A stretch of DNA of 64,000 nucleotides from Halorhodospira halophila (GCF_016653405.1 NZ_NHSN01000009.1:1-64000); one strand, 5' to 3'; numbered from the stretch's first letter, positions 27,928 through 37,063 are shown. The notes: generated from the sequence alone by a model not told the origin. Translations and numbers: made by a program.

Positions 27928-27956
27928 AGTTTACGCCGGGTTAACCAGGCCGTCAA
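27928..27956 (-). promoter_or_regulatory. Sigma-70 promoter for fleQ
   Basis: TTGACG (27956-27951), a 17-bp spacer and TAAACT (27933-27928) on the minus strand, about 42 bp before the fleQ start. A run of seven T just upstream of the -35, after a GC-rich stretch with weak dyad symmetry, may also end the fliT transcript. Confidence 0.75.
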
Positions 27957-27987
27957 AAAAACGACACAGGCGCCGGCAAGGTGTTTC

Positions 27988-28332
27988 CTAGCCGGAACAG
28001 CGCGAGTAGGCGTCTTGGACCTCGCGGTGGTGCTGCTCGTCGCGCGAGGCGGCGCCGAGGCGATCGCGCTCGGCCTCCATCAGCGCCCGGACCGCGCGGT
28101 CGCACTCGAGCGATTGGGCCAGCGCGCGGCGGGCCAGGTCAGCGCCGGGGTGGTCCGGGTCTTCGGGCAACCCGCGGGCGTGCGCCTGGCGCAGTCCATT
28201 GCGCTCCATGACCCCGTCCCAGTCCCCGGCCTCTGCGCAACGGCGCATCTGCCGGGACAGCTCCAGCAGGCGTCGGGCCGAGGCGGCCACCGCCGCCCGC
28301 CCGTCGCCGCCCTTGGCGCTGCCGCCGCCCAC
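27988..28332 (-). CDS. fliT: Flagellar chaperone FliT-like protein
   Basis: 114 residues, all helical and charged. It has the size, position (after fliS, before fleQ) and helix pattern of FliT, which chaperones the filament cap FliD, but little diagnostic sequence. GTG start at 28332 with AGGGGGG overlapping the fliS stop. The assignment rests mainly on context. Confidence 0.7.
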   Translation of the reverse strand: MGGGSAKGGDGRAAVAASARRLLELSRQMRRCAEAGDWDGVMERNGLRQAHARGLPEDPDHPGADLARRALAQSLECDRAVRALMEAERDRLGAASRDEQHHREVQDAYSRCSG

Positions 28333-28340
28333 GCGCCCCC

Positions 28341-28769
28341 CTACTGGCCGCGGGCGGCGGCCGCCTCGGCAGCGTCGCGGGTACGCACCTCCGGCGGGAT
28401 GGCGTCCCAGGCGCTCTTGATCTCGCGCATCAACGAGGCGACCTCATCAAGGTGCTGGACCTCGTTCTGGGCGTTCGCCTCCACCAGGCGGCGCTGCATG
28501 TAGGTGTAGAGCTCCTCGAGGTTGCCGGCGATCTCGGCACCGCGCTCGTGGTCGAGCCCGGAACGCAGGCCGTCCAGGATGGAGATGGACTTGCTGATCA
28601 GCTCGCCCTTGAGGGCGATCTCCTGGCGCTCCATGGCGCCGCGGGCCTGGGCGACTCGGTCGAGGAACCCGTCCATGAGCAACTGCACCAACCGGTAAGG
28701 GTCGGCGTAGGCCGTGCTGGAGTAGGTCCCGACTTGTTGGTATTGGTTTATGCCGCGATGCATGCTCAT
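28341..28769 (-). CDS. fliS: Flagellin export chaperone FliS
   Basis: 142 residues. The N-terminus INQYQQVGTYSSTAYADPYRLVQLLMDG is the FliS signature, followed by IALKGELISKSISILDGLRSGLD and LEELYTYMQRRLVEAN. It binds flagellin C-termini and prevents premature polymerisation. The upstream 106-bp gap to fliD has a hairpin (28845-28860, CGGAAC-CTCC-GTTCCG) and no clear promoter. Confidence 0.95.
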   Translation of the reverse strand: MSMHRGINQYQQVGTYSSTAYADPYRLVQLLMDGFLDRVAQARGAMERQEIALKGELISKSISILDGLRSGLDHERGAEIAGNLEELYTYMQRRLVEANAQNEVQHLDEVASLMREIKSAWDAIPPEVRTRDAAEAAAARGQ

Positions 28770-28875
28770 ATCCCGTTCCTACTCTTGGGGGTAGTTGGTT
28801 CGCGCTCTATCCTTTTAGCGGCTGCTACCCATGATCCTTGAGGGCGGAACCTCCGTTCCGGAAGCTTCTGACCGC

Positions 28876-30306
28876 TTAATCCCGACTGTTCATGGCCGCC
28901 AGGCGCTGCTCGAGGAACTCCGAGGTCTGATTGAGTTCAGCGACCCGCGAGTCCATCCGCGAGAACTGGCTGCGCAGCTGCTCCTCGCGCCGCTCCATGC
29001 GCCGGTCGAGGCGCTCGCGATCGTCGGCGATACCGTCGAGGCGGCGCTCGACCCCCTCGGTGCGCATGTCGATCACGCTGTCGCGGCCGAGGGCGTTGTC
29101 GAGCACCCCCTCCAACCGCGACATCACCCCGCTTTCCGGGTCGGTCATCATGCGCGTGACCAGCTCCGAGTGCTCGCCAACCATCTGTTGCAGGCGCTCG
29201 CCACCGAGTTCCAGGGTGCCGTCCCGGTTGGTGCGCACACCGAGATCCCCCAACGATGAAATCGGCGCCCCGTCCAGGGCCTCCACTGGCTCGTTGAGGG
29301 ACCGGCTCAGCTGCGAGAGGAGGTTGCGCAGGGTGTGGTCCCCCTGCAGCGGGCCAGCCTTCTCGGCCTCGGGGTCGTAGTCCGAGAGCTGGTTGAGCTG
29401 CGCCCGGACCTGATTGAACGAGTCGACCAGACGCTGGATGTTCTCTTCGGCCAGCCCGGTCTGCTGTTCGATGGAGATGCGGCTGCGCCCCTCGTCCTGG
29501 AGGCTGATGGTGGCGCCCTCGATGGCCCCCTCGATGCGGTTCTCAGGGCGGGTGACGCGCATGCCGTCGATGGTGACTACGGCGTCGCTGGCCGGGCGAA
29601 TCTCCTGAAAGGCGCCGGCGGGCTCGCCGGTCTGGGGATCGGCGACGTTGTACTGCAGGGCGGAGAGATCGCCCTCGCCCGCTTCCGGATCCTGCTCGGC
29701 GCGGATCTGGGTAATGGCATTGGTCTGACCGGTCTGCTCGGTAGCCAGGGCCAGCCGCGGCCCGGCGCCATCATCGACCACCGAGGCGCGCACGCCCTCG
29801 GCCTGGGCATTGATGGCGTCGCGGATGCCGAGCAGGGTGGCCGACTCCTCGTCGATGGTGACCGCCTGCTCGTTGCCCTGGCCGTCGGTGATCATCAGCC
29901 GGCCGGTGCCGACCGGATCGGCGCTGTCCTCGAACACGCCGCTGGCCGTGGCGATGCGCTGGGTCCGCGCCAGCTGCTCCACCTCCACGTCGTACTGGCC
30001 CGGGCGCGCCTCCTCGCTGGCCGAGACCCCGGCCACACTGGTGTTGCTCGATTCCGCATCGATGCCGGAGTAAGCGCCGGGATCGCCCAGCCCCTGGACG
30101 GCCTCCTGGAGTTCGCCGATGACCCCTCGCATCTGCCCCAGGGCCTCGAGCTTCTCCTGCAGTTCTTCCTCGCGCCGGCCCAGGCGCTGCTCCGTGGGTG
30201 CCCGCTCGGCCTGGACCAGGTCCTGGACCATCTTGTTGGTGTCGATGCCGGAGCCGACGTCCATCTGGCTCGGCATGTTCGGCATCTGATCCAGCGGTGA
30301 GACCAT
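28876..30306 (-). CDS. fliD: Flagellar filament cap protein FliD (HAP2)
   Basis: 476 residues. The N-terminus (GSGIDTNKMVQDLVQAERAPTEQRLGRREEELQEKL in parts) and the C-terminal coiled coil (LDGIADDRERLDRRMERREEQLRSQF...SEFLEQRLAAMN) are the conserved cap contacts. The middle is variable and acidic. It caps the filament and aids flagellin insertion. It lies in flaG-fliD-fliS-fliT order. Confidence 0.97.
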   Translation of the reverse strand: MVSPLDQMPNMPSQMDVGSGIDTNKMVQDLVQAERAPTEQRLGRREEELQEKLEALGQMRGVIGELQEAVQGLGDPGAYSGIDAESSNTSVAGVSASEEARPGQYDVEVEQLARTQRIATASGVFEDSADPVGTGRLMITDGQGNEQAVTIDEESATLLGIRDAINAQAEGVRASVVDDGAGPRLALATEQTGQTNAITQIRAEQDPEAGEGDLSALQYNVADPQTGEPAGAFQEIRPASDAVVTIDGMRVTRPENRIEGAIEGATISLQDEGRSRISIEQQTGLAEENIQRLVDSFNQVRAQLNQLSDYDPEAEKAGPLQGDHTLRNLLSQLSRSLNEPVEALDGAPISSLGDLGVRTNRDGTLELGGERLQQMVGEHSELVTRMMTDPESGVMSRLEGVLDNALGRDSVIDMRTEGVERRLDGIADDRERLDRRMERREEQLRSQFSRMDSRVAELNQTSEFLEQRLAAMNSRD

Positions 30307-30383
30307 ATCGGGTCACCTCTCGAGGTATCGCTAGCGGGCCTGCCCGGTGGACCCTTCCGGCGGCGGATGCGTTCCGGCCACGC

Positions 30384-30797
30384 TCAGGCCTCCCCGTTGA
30401 AGAGCAGCCCCTGAACCTCGCGCATGCGCGCGGCGATGGCCAGCATCTCTTCCGGGGGGATCTGACGGACCACGTCGTCGGTGCCGCGGACGTAGACAGT
30501 GACCACCGTCTTGCCGGTGTTGTCGTCGACCCGGAACTCCAGGTCCCGGCCGACGCGCTGCATGAATTGCTCCATGCGCTCCACCGCCCGGGCAAGCGCC
30601 TGGGGATCCTCCGCCTTGAAGTGATCCAGCGGCTCGAGCTCGGACAACGGCACGCGGGAGCGCTCTTCCGTCTCGGCGGCGGGGACCGGTGCTGCCGTGT
30701 CCTGCTCGGGGGCAAGGCGCCCCCCGTCCCCCTGCTCGGTTGGCCGCGACCAGTTGATGCTGCTGGTCACGGAACTCACCTTGTGCATTTCACTCAT
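30384..30797 (-). CDS. flaG: FlaG family protein
   Basis: 137 residues. The N-terminal half is disordered and acidic. The C-terminal 80 residues form the FlaG domain: LEFRVDDNTGKTVVTVYVRGTDDVVRQIPPEEMLAIAARM. FlaG affects filament length in several gammaproteobacteria. It lies between flagellin and fliD as in Pseudomonas. Confidence 0.92.
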   Translation of the reverse strand: MSEMHKVSSVTSSINWSRPTEQGDGGRLAPEQDTAAPVPAAETEERSRVPLSELEPLDHFKAEDPQALARAVERMEQFMQRVGRDLEFRVDDNTGKTVVTVYVRGTDDVVRQIPPEEMLAIAARMREVQGLLFNGEA

Positions 30798-30809
30798 ACA
30801 GCCTCCCGA

Positions 30810-30838
30810 CCGGCCCTGCTACCAGGCCCCTGGGCCGG
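30810..30838 (-). terminator. Hairpin after flagellin gene 1
   Basis: Arms CCGGCCC (30810-30816) and GGGCCGG (30832-30838), with an inner CCAGG-CC-CCTGG that extends the stem. It lies 35 bp past the flagellin stop, before flaG. No T-run, so it may protect the flagellin mRNA or partly terminate. Confidence 0.5.
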
Positions 30839-30872
30839 GTTCCGGAAGGCTCCCCGGAGGTCCCGGCCGTCG

Positions 30873-32351
30873 TTACTGCTGCAACAGCTGTGCCACTTGC
30901 TGCGGGATCTCGTTGGCCTGACCCAGCACCGAGGTCCCCGCCTGTTGCAGGATCTGCGTCCTTGTCATCTCGGCCGTCTCCTCGGCGAAGTCGGCATCCA
31001 GGATCCGCGAGCGGGATGCGCTCAGGTTCTCCGAGGAGATGTTCAGGTTGTTGATGGTGGCGTCAAACCGGCTCTGGATCGCGCCCAGATCGGCCCGGGT
31101 GTTGTTGATCTGCTGCAGGGCGAAGTCCACCGCCACGATGGTATCGGAAGCGGTCTCGCGGGTGCGCACATCAACCGGGTCGACCCCGCCGATGGTGTAC
31201 GCCTCCGCCTGCAGGTCCTCGTAGTCATCGCCGGGCTGCCAGTTCTTCAGGCCGATCTGCCCCAGGTCTGCATCGTCGTCGCCATCCACCGGTTCGACCC
31301 GCAGCTCGCCGCCGATCTCGGTGGAGAGGGTGATGCCGCGCTCGACGATGAGCCCGGTGCTCTCCTCGTCGGCGCGATCCAGCCCCTGGCCGATCTCGGT
31401 CCCACCAACACCGATGGCATCTTCGGCGTCGTCCGAGAAGTACTCGAGCTCGAAGTCGCTGTTGGAGACGAAGGACCAGCCGTTTTCCCCGTTCTCCAGG
31501 CGCACCCCGGTCTCCGAGGCCCGGTCGTTAACCCGGGCGGCCAGTTCGCCGATGTCCGTGACGCTCTCGTCAAGCTCGATGGCGTGGTCGTTGATACGCA
31601 GCTGACCGCGCTCGCCCTCACCCAAGCCGTCAAACTCTACCGCCTGGGTCTCGGCCCGGTCGGCGCGCATGGCGGACACGCCGGTTTCGGCCTGGCGCTC
31701 GTTGATCTCGCGCGCCACGTCGTTGAGCCCGCGCGCATCGCCCAGGTCGATCTCGTGACCGTTGACCTGCAGCCCGCCCGGGAGCTCCACACCGGGACCA
31801 CCGGCGGCCTGATGCACCGCCCGCCCCTCGGCCACATTGGCGCCCAGGTTCTCGGCGCGGACGTCCACGCCGCCGGCGTTGATGGTCTGGCCGCGGTTCG
31901 GCCCGACCTGGAAGACCAGCTCGCGCAGGGTGCCGTTGAGCACGTTCTGCTGGTTGAACTGGGTTGTCTCGGCGATCCGGCCGATCTCCTGCACGGCGGC
32001 CTGCACCTCGCGGTCGAGCGCGGCGCGATCCGACGGCGAGTTGGTGTCGTTCGCCGCCTGCACCGCCAGCTCGCGGACCCGCTGGAGCAGGTTGCTCATC
32101 TCTTCCATGGCGCCTTCCGCGGTCTGGGCGAACGAGATGCCGTCGTTCGCATTGCGGGCGGCCTGATCCATGCCGTTGATCTGGCCGGTGAAGCGCTCGC
32201 TGATCGCCAGCCCAGCCGCATCGTCCCGGGCGCTGTTGATGCGCAGCCCCGAGGAGAGCCGCTCCAGGGCCACCTCCTGATCGCCCCGGGAAGAATTCAA
32301 GTGCCGTTGCGCGTTCAGCGATGCAACGTTGGTGTTGATCACCTGTGCCAT
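30873..32351 (-). CDS. fliC: Flagellin 1
   Basis: 492 residues from MAQVINTNVASL. Conserved D0/D1 ends: ALERLSSGLRINSARDDAAGLAISERF at the N-terminus and SRILDADFAEETAEMTRTQILQQAGTSVLGQAN at the C-terminus. The LQRVRELAVQAANDTNS segment matches the conserved D1 region also seen by TLR5 in enteric flagellins. The central D2/D3 part (about 180-400) is very acidic. The start was set at MAQV since five upstream residues are not conserved. Own sigma-28 promoter at 32454-32480. Confidence 0.97.
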   Translation of the reverse strand: MAQVINTNVASLNAQRHLNSSRGDQEVALERLSSGLRINSARDDAAGLAISERFTGQINGMDQAARNANDGISFAQTAEGAMEEMSNLLQRVRELAVQAANDTNSPSDRAALDREVQAAVQEIGRIAETTQFNQQNVLNGTLRELVFQVGPNRGQTINAGGVDVRAENLGANVAEGRAVHQAAGGPGVELPGGLQVNGHEIDLGDARGLNDVAREINERQAETGVSAMRADRAETQAVEFDGLGEGERGQLRINDHAIELDESVTDIGELAARVNDRASETGVRLENGENGWSFVSNSDFELEYFSDDAEDAIGVGGTEIGQGLDRADEESTGLIVERGITLSTEIGGELRVEPVDGDDDADLGQIGLKNWQPGDDYEDLQAEAYTIGGVDPVDVRTRETASDTIVAVDFALQQINNTRADLGAIQSRFDATINNLNISSENLSASRSRILDADFAEETAEMTRTQILQQAGTSVLGQANEIPQQVAQLLQQ

Positions 32352-32453
32352 GACCCGTCTCCTCACGTCTGACGCCGTTACGGCGCCGTTTCGCTGACCC
32401 CAGCACGAGCGAACCTGTTCGCTTGGGCTCGCGTCTCGCGCTCTTGCCCAAAC

Positions 32454-32480
32454 GTATCGGCGCTCCCTGGCAAAGCTTTA
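32454..32480 (-). promoter_or_regulatory. Sigma-28 promoter for flagellin 1
   Basis: Minus strand: TAAAGCTT (32480-32473), 11-bp spacer, GCCGATAC (32461-32454), a full match to the FliA consensus but for the last base. It is 103 bp before the flagellin start. The rest of the 327-bp gap (32352-32678) shows only the terminator hairpin of flagellin 2. Confidence 0.92.
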
Positions 32481-32639
32481 ACGGTTCCGTTGTCCACCAA
32501 CGGTCACCGCCGGGGTCGGCCCGCGTGGGTTCAGGTCATGGCCGGCGTCTCACCTCCTTCTCTTTATCCGCGTCCGTTCACGGAAGAATCCCGAATCTGC
32601 TGCGGGTCATGGCACCGGTCTCGGGGTCAGCGAGCCGGT

Positions 32640-32671
32640 GGCGGAGCCCGGGGGGTCAGCCGGGCTCCGCC
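32640..32671 (-). terminator. Strong hairpin after flagellin gene 2
   Basis: Perfect 12-bp arms GGCGGAGCCCGG (32640-32651) and CCGGGCTCCGCC (32660-32671) with an 8-base loop, 8 bp past the stop codon. There is no T-run after it; it is likely a terminator or mRNA stabiliser. Confidence 0.7.
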
Positions 32672-32678
32672 TCGGGTC

Positions 32679-34085
32679 TTACTGCAGCAGGGTCAGGACG
32701 TTCTGCGGGGCCTCGTTGGCCTGGGCCAGGACCGAGGTACCGGCCTGCTGCAGCACCTGGGCGCGGGTCATGGCGGCGGTCTCGGCCGCGAAGTCCGCAT
32801 CCAGGATCCGGGAACGGGAAGCTTCCATGTTCTCGGAGACGTTCTGCAGGTTGCTGGTGGTGGCCTCGAAGCGGTTCTGCACCGCACCCAGGTCGGCCCG
32901 GGCGTCGTTGATCTGCCCCAGGGCGAAGTCCACCGTACGGATGGCGTCATCGGCGTCGGTCCGGGTGGCCACGCTCAGCGCATCCGGCCCGCTGACCCGG
33001 TGACGGCTCATCTCCATTTGCTCGTCGGACATCCCGAGCGCCCCGAGGGTGTCGGCGTCACCATTGACGTCGATCCGCTGGCCCAGGTCAGTGGAGAGCT
33101 GGATGCCGCGCTCGAAGCGCATCCCACTCTCCTCGCCTTCGAGCCCGAGATCGCCGATGGGGCTGTCGTCACCCGGCTCGATGCGGAAATCGGACTCGGA
33201 GACGAAGCGCACTTGGTCGCCGTCCATCTCGGCACGGACGCCGGTGTCGCCGGAGGCGGCGTTCACCTCGTCGACGAACTCGCCGACACCGGCATCCTCA
33301 CCAACGCTGATGGTGGTGCCGTTGATCTCCAGGCTGGCGCCACCGTCATTGTTGAAGTCGAACAACTCGGTGGTGGCCCGGTCAGCGCGGAACGCCGTCA
33401 CACCGGTGGCACGGGACTGGGCGTTGATGGCGTCCATGGCGTCGGAGACGTTGCGCGAGCCACTGACGTCAATATCCAGCCCGTTGATGTTGATCGAGCC
33501 ATCCAGGTCCAGATCGCCGTAGTTGCCTTCCTCATCAAGGGCGCGCTGCACCGCCTGCCCCTCGCCGATCTCGGCACCGAGGTTGTGGCCGCGCACGTCC
33601 ATACCACTGGTGTTGATGCTCTGGGCCCGGTTGGCACCTACTTGGAAGACCAGCTCGTCGAGCGACCCGTCCAGGATGTTCTGGTTGTTGAATTGGGTGT
33701 TGGCGGCGATCCGGTCGATTTCCTGCACCGCCTGCTGCACCTCGGCCTCCAGGGCCTGGCGATCCTCGGCGGTGTTGGTGTCGTTGGCCGACTGCACCGC
33801 CAGCTCACGAACCCGCTGCAGGAGGTTGCCCATCTCCTCCATGGCGCCCTCGGCGGTCTGGGCGTAGGAGATGCCGTCGTTGGCGTTGCGCTCCGCCTGG
33901 TTCATGCCGCCGATCTGCGAGGTGAAGCGCTCGCTGATCGCCAGGCCGGCGGCGTCGTCGGCCGCGGAGTTGATCCGCTTGCCCGAGGAGAGCCGCTCCA
34001 GGGCCTGCTGCTGCTCGGCCTGGCTGCTGCTCAGGTGCCGCTGACCGGTCAGGGACGCAATGTTGGTGTTGATGACCTGTGCCAT
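32679..34085 (-). CDS. Flagellin 2
   Basis: 468 residues from MAQVINTNIASLTGQRHL. D0/D1 ends are close to flagellin 1 (ALERLSSGKRINSAADDAAGLAISERF; SRILDADFAAETAAMTRAQVLQQAGTSVLAQAN), while the central acidic domain differs strongly in sequence. It has its own sigma-28 promoter and a hexamer array, so the two flagellins may be expressed differently. A longer frame upstream (17 residues) is unconserved; the start at 34085 follows AGGAGCAAAGGCA. Confidence 0.96.
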   Translation of the reverse strand: MAQVINTNIASLTGQRHLSSSQAEQQQALERLSSGKRINSAADDAAGLAISERFTSQIGGMNQAERNANDGISYAQTAEGAMEEMGNLLQRVRELAVQSANDTNTAEDRQALEAEVQQAVQEIDRIAANTQFNNQNILDGSLDELVFQVGANRAQSINTSGMDVRGHNLGAEIGEGQAVQRALDEEGNYGDLDLDGSININGLDIDVSGSRNVSDAMDAINAQSRATGVTAFRADRATTELFDFNNDGGASLEINGTTISVGEDAGVGEFVDEVNAASGDTGVRAEMDGDQVRFVSESDFRIEPGDDSPIGDLGLEGEESGMRFERGIQLSTDLGQRIDVNGDADTLGALGMSDEQMEMSRHRVSGPDALSVATRTDADDAIRTVDFALGQINDARADLGAVQNRFEATTSNLQNVSENMEASRSRILDADFAAETAAMTRAQVLQQAGTSVLAQANEAPQNVLTLLQ

Positions 34086-34175
34086 TGCCTTTGCTCCTTG
34101 TGCTCCGCTGTTTGGAAGGCCCCGGCGGCGAGCCATTGCCGCCTGCCGGTACCCAGTCTTTCGCCTTCACTTACC

Positions 34176-34202
34176 GTATCGGCGATCGGCGGCAAGGCTT
34201 TA
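34176..34202 (-). promoter_or_regulatory. Sigma-28 promoter for flagellin 2
   Basis: Minus strand: TAAAGCCT (34202-34195), 11-bp spacer, GCCGATAC (34183-34176). It is 91 bp before the start codon. One CGGCAA hexamer of the array described at 34190 lies within its spacer and -35 edge. Confidence 0.92.
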
Positions 34203-34258
34203 CCCCTTTGGCGGCAAAAATTTTCCATACGCGGCAATCCGGTGGCACAGATCGGCAA
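34190..34258. promoter_or_regulatory. Four CGGCAA direct repeats at 20-22 bp spacing upstream of flagellin 2
   Basis: CGGCAA begins at 34190, 34212, 34232 and 34253, all in the same orientation, spaced 22, 20 and 21 bp (two helical turns). Two more lie at 34368 and 34380. The array overlaps and extends upstream of the sigma-28 promoter. A DNA-binding regulator on one helical face is likely; which one is unknown. Confidence 0.65.
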
Positions 34259-34417
34259 GCAGGGGCCACATCCTCGTATCTGACTGTTTGGGCAGGGTAT
34301 TCAGGGGCAGCATGTTGCCACGACAGGCAACCGAGAGCACCACGGAGGGTGACCCGACGGCGGCGGGCGGCAAGCGCAGCGGCAAGAGCGGGTCGCGCCG
34401 CGACCCGTGAGGCGGGC

Positions 34418-34450
34418 AAAAAAGTGCCGGGGAGGATGCCCTCCCCGGCA
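34418..34450 (-). terminator. Rho-independent terminator after the TonB receptor gene
   Basis: Perfect 11-bp arms TGCCGGGGAGG (34425-34435) and CCTCCCCGGCA (34440-34450) with a 4-base loop, followed on the minus strand by C and six T (34423-34418). It lies 87 bp past the receptor stop codon. Between it and the flagellin promoter (34203-34417) I see only the hexamers. Confidence 0.92.
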
Positions 34451-34536
34451 ATCAGGCGCCGATCGTTCGGCTGGAGGAAGCCGCCAAGGCGGCAGGCATG
34501 AGCACCCCTAAGCTGCGGGTGACCCGTGACGTGGGA

Positions 34537-36834
34537 TCAGAAGTCGACGCGCATCCCCGCCCAGTAGGTCCGCGGCGCGCCGGGCCGTGCCCCCGCCGGG
34601 CGGTGGTGGGCGACATAGGTCTCGTCGGTGAGGTTCTCGATGCTCCCGAGCAACCGCACGTTGTCCATCAGCTGATAGTGGGCGGAGAGATCGAACAGCC
34701 AGCGGGAGTCGATCTTCAGATCGTCGTAGTCCCGATCCGCCAGCGCGCGGGTCTCGGAGACGTAGTTGGCGTTCAGGTTGACGCGCCAGTCAGCCTGGCC
34801 CACGCCGGCACTGAGGTTCAGCTGGTGCTCGGGGATCTCCGGCAGGCGGTCACCCTTGCGGGCGTTGGCCAGCTGATTGGGGCCATCGTCGATGTCTTGA
34901 CGAAACTCGCTGTCGGTGAAGGTGTAGCTGACGCTGACCGGGAGCTGGACGGGCAGGTCCTGGCTCTGACCCAGATCGTGCATCCACAGCGCCTCCAGGC
35001 CCCAGACGTGAACCTCGCCAGCCGAGACCAGTTCATCATCGGTCTGGCAGGCCCCGCCGACGTTGGTGCACTCGTAATTGATGTTGGAGTAGTCGTTGAA
35101 GAAGCCGATGACCTCCGCCTGGGTATACATGTCGCTGAACCGGAAACCGGCCTCGTAGTTGACGCTGCGCTCCTCATCGGCCTGCGGGTCGGCACCCGAC
35201 GGCGCGAACCCGCGGTGGACCCCGCCAAGGACGCTCCACTGATCATCGATGGCGTAGGTGGCGCCCATGCCAGGGACCCAAACCCGATAGGTGTTGGAGT
35301 AGGAACCGTCCGCATCGAGGTTGGCGCTGGTGCGCCCCGGACCATCCCACTGCTTGCGATCCACATCGATGTTCTCGTAACGCACACCAGGAACCAGGGT
35401 CCACGACCCGCGCTCCATGGTGTTCTGCACGTGGAACGCATAGGCCTCGGCGGAGGTGACCCGATTGGTGGTCTCACCCGGTTCCTCGTGTTCGTAGAGA
35501 ACCATCATGCCGTTCTGCATCTCGAACGAGTCCTGCCACTGCTCACGGTCCTCCTCGTCCTCGTGGTAGCGGAAGCCCACCTCCATGTCGTGGTCCCAGC
35601 CGAAGGCCTGGAAGAGATGGCCGACCTGCACCTGGATGCCCTGGGCGTAATACTCGCGATTGTTGGCGCGGACGTTGCCGCGGGCGCCGTCCTCAATGCT
35701 AAGCCCCGCGTCATAGGCGGTGCCGAAGCCACCGAGGATCCAGGCCAGCTCATCCTCATGGTCACCGGGGTCGCGGAGGATGTCGGAGATGCCCTCAAAA
35801 TCACTGTTTCCGTCACCACGTACCTCATGCAGCTTGTACCAGTTGCGCACGGTGTCGGTGCGGTAGAGCGTGGTGGTGACGTCGGTATCCACCGTGGGCT
35901 GGAAGTAGTGGCGGACCTGGTAGAGGTCGTTCTCGGTGTTGATCTCGTCGAGCTGCGAACCGGCGTAACGCCGGTGCGGGTTGTCGTCGAAGTCGTCGGG
36001 CAGCAGGCCCAGGTAGGTGTCGTGGATGGTCCGCCGGTCGCGGGCGTATTTGAACTCCACTTCCTGGTAGACCTCGGCGGTGGGGTCGCTGGCCCACATC
36101 CCCTTGGCGACGAAGTTGTTGCGGTCGAAGCCGGTGTTCGGCACCGGATTGTTGGGCTTGTTGGACTGATCCCCGGAGAGCGGATGGTCGAGTTCCTTGA
36201 AGCCGTCGCTCTGCTCCGTGTAGCTCTCCAGCAGCCAGCCGAACTGCCCCTCGCGGCCGCCGATGTGGGCGTGGGCGCGCCGCCCGTTGTCCGAGCCCAG
36301 GCGCCCCTCCACCTTGCCGGAGCGCTCCTGGGGGATCGGCGTGGAGGTCATGTTCAGGGCGCCGCCGACGGTGTAGGGGCCGTGCTTGATGGCGCTCGAG
36401 CCCTTGCGCACCTCGACGTTGTCCATGCGCCCCATGGGCGGGAAGTAGTAGGCCGCCGGTGCGGCGTAGGGCGCCGGCGAAGCCGTCAGCACCCCGTCTT
36501 CCATGACCGTGATGCGCGCGTTCCGCTCCGGGTTCACGCCGCGCATGCTGATGTGCGGGAACTGGCCATAGCCCTCCTCCTCCGCGACATTGACCCCGGG
36601 GATCTGGCGCAGGATGCGGTGCGGATCGGTGTACCCCTGCCGATCGATATCCTCCCGGCTGAGCACCTGCGCCGAGCCGGCGGTATCCTGCACCCGGTCC
36701 GGGCCACCGGTGATCATGATGCGATCGAGCAGGCGGGTCTCCGCATCGCCGGATTCCGCGTGCGCCGCGCTCAGGGCGCCCCCTGCCAGGACCGCAGCAG
36801 CCGCAACCCCCCAAGGCCTTACTGTCTGACTCAT
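34537..36834 (-). CDS. TonB-dependent outer-membrane receptor (siderophore/ferric chelate type)
   Basis: 765 residues with a signal peptide cut after AHA (about 26). A TonB-box-like segment (LDRIMITGG) is followed by the plug domain (about 40-160: TAGSAQVLSREDIDRQGYTDPHRILRQIPGV, PHISMRGVNPERNARITVMEDG) and a 22-strand type barrel ending in aromatic YWAGMRVDF. It resembles FecA-like receptors, and a Fur-type box overlaps its promoter, so ferric iron uptake is likely; the exact ligand is unknown. No partner ABC transporter or TonB gene is adjacent. It interrupts the flagellar locus as a single gene with its own promoter and terminator. Confidence 0.85.
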   Translation of the reverse strand: MSQTVRPWGVAAAAVLAGGALSAAHAESGDAETRLLDRIMITGGPDRVQDTAGSAQVLSREDIDRQGYTDPHRILRQIPGVNVAEEEGYGQFPHISMRGVNPERNARITVMEDGVLTASPAPYAAPAAYYFPPMGRMDNVEVRKGSSAIKHGPYTVGGALNMTSTPIPQERSGKVEGRLGSDNGRRAHAHIGGREGQFGWLLESYTEQSDGFKELDHPLSGDQSNKPNNPVPNTGFDRNNFVAKGMWASDPTAEVYQEVEFKYARDRRTIHDTYLGLLPDDFDDNPHRRYAGSQLDEINTENDLYQVRHYFQPTVDTDVTTTLYRTDTVRNWYKLHEVRGDGNSDFEGISDILRDPGDHEDELAWILGGFGTAYDAGLSIEDGARGNVRANNREYYAQGIQVQVGHLFQAFGWDHDMEVGFRYHEDEEDREQWQDSFEMQNGMMVLYEHEEPGETTNRVTSAEAYAFHVQNTMERGSWTLVPGVRYENIDVDRKQWDGPGRTSANLDADGSYSNTYRVWVPGMGATYAIDDQWSVLGGVHRGFAPSGADPQADEERSVNYEAGFRFSDMYTQAEVIGFFNDYSNINYECTNVGGACQTDDELVSAGEVHVWGLEALWMHDLGQSQDLPVQLPVSVSYTFTDSEFRQDIDDGPNQLANARKGDRLPEIPEHQLNLSAGVGQADWRVNLNANYVSETRALADRDYDDLKIDSRWLFDLSAHYQLMDNVRLLGSIENLTDETYVAHHRPAGARPGAPRTYWAGMRVDF

Positions 36835-36876
36835 AATCCCCTCGTTCTGTTATCCGTGCCGATGTGCGCAATACGT

Positions 36877-36905
36877 ATACTAGTGATAACGATTCGCGTT
36901 TCCAA
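36877..36905 (-). promoter_or_regulatory. Promoter with Fur-like box for the TonB receptor
   Basis: TTGGAA (36905-36900), a 17-bp spacer and TAGTAT (36882-36877) on the minus strand. The spacer contains, on the plus strand, TGATAACGATTCGCG (36884-36898), whose left half matches the Fur repeat TGATAATNATTATCA well and the right half weakly. Iron repression is inferred. The rest of the gap 36906-37063 shows nothing clear. Confidence 0.6.
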
Positions 36906-37063
36906 GAGACGGCCATGCCGCCGGCAGGCCTTTCCCATCGGCGTTTTCGATAACCGGAACCCCAAGGGATTGACTTTGCGCAAACCCGGGCGGCCACGGC
37001 ACCCCTCGGACCGGCACCAGCGCGGCACGCCGGCCCGGCCAGGCAACGCATTGGCGGGAGAGA

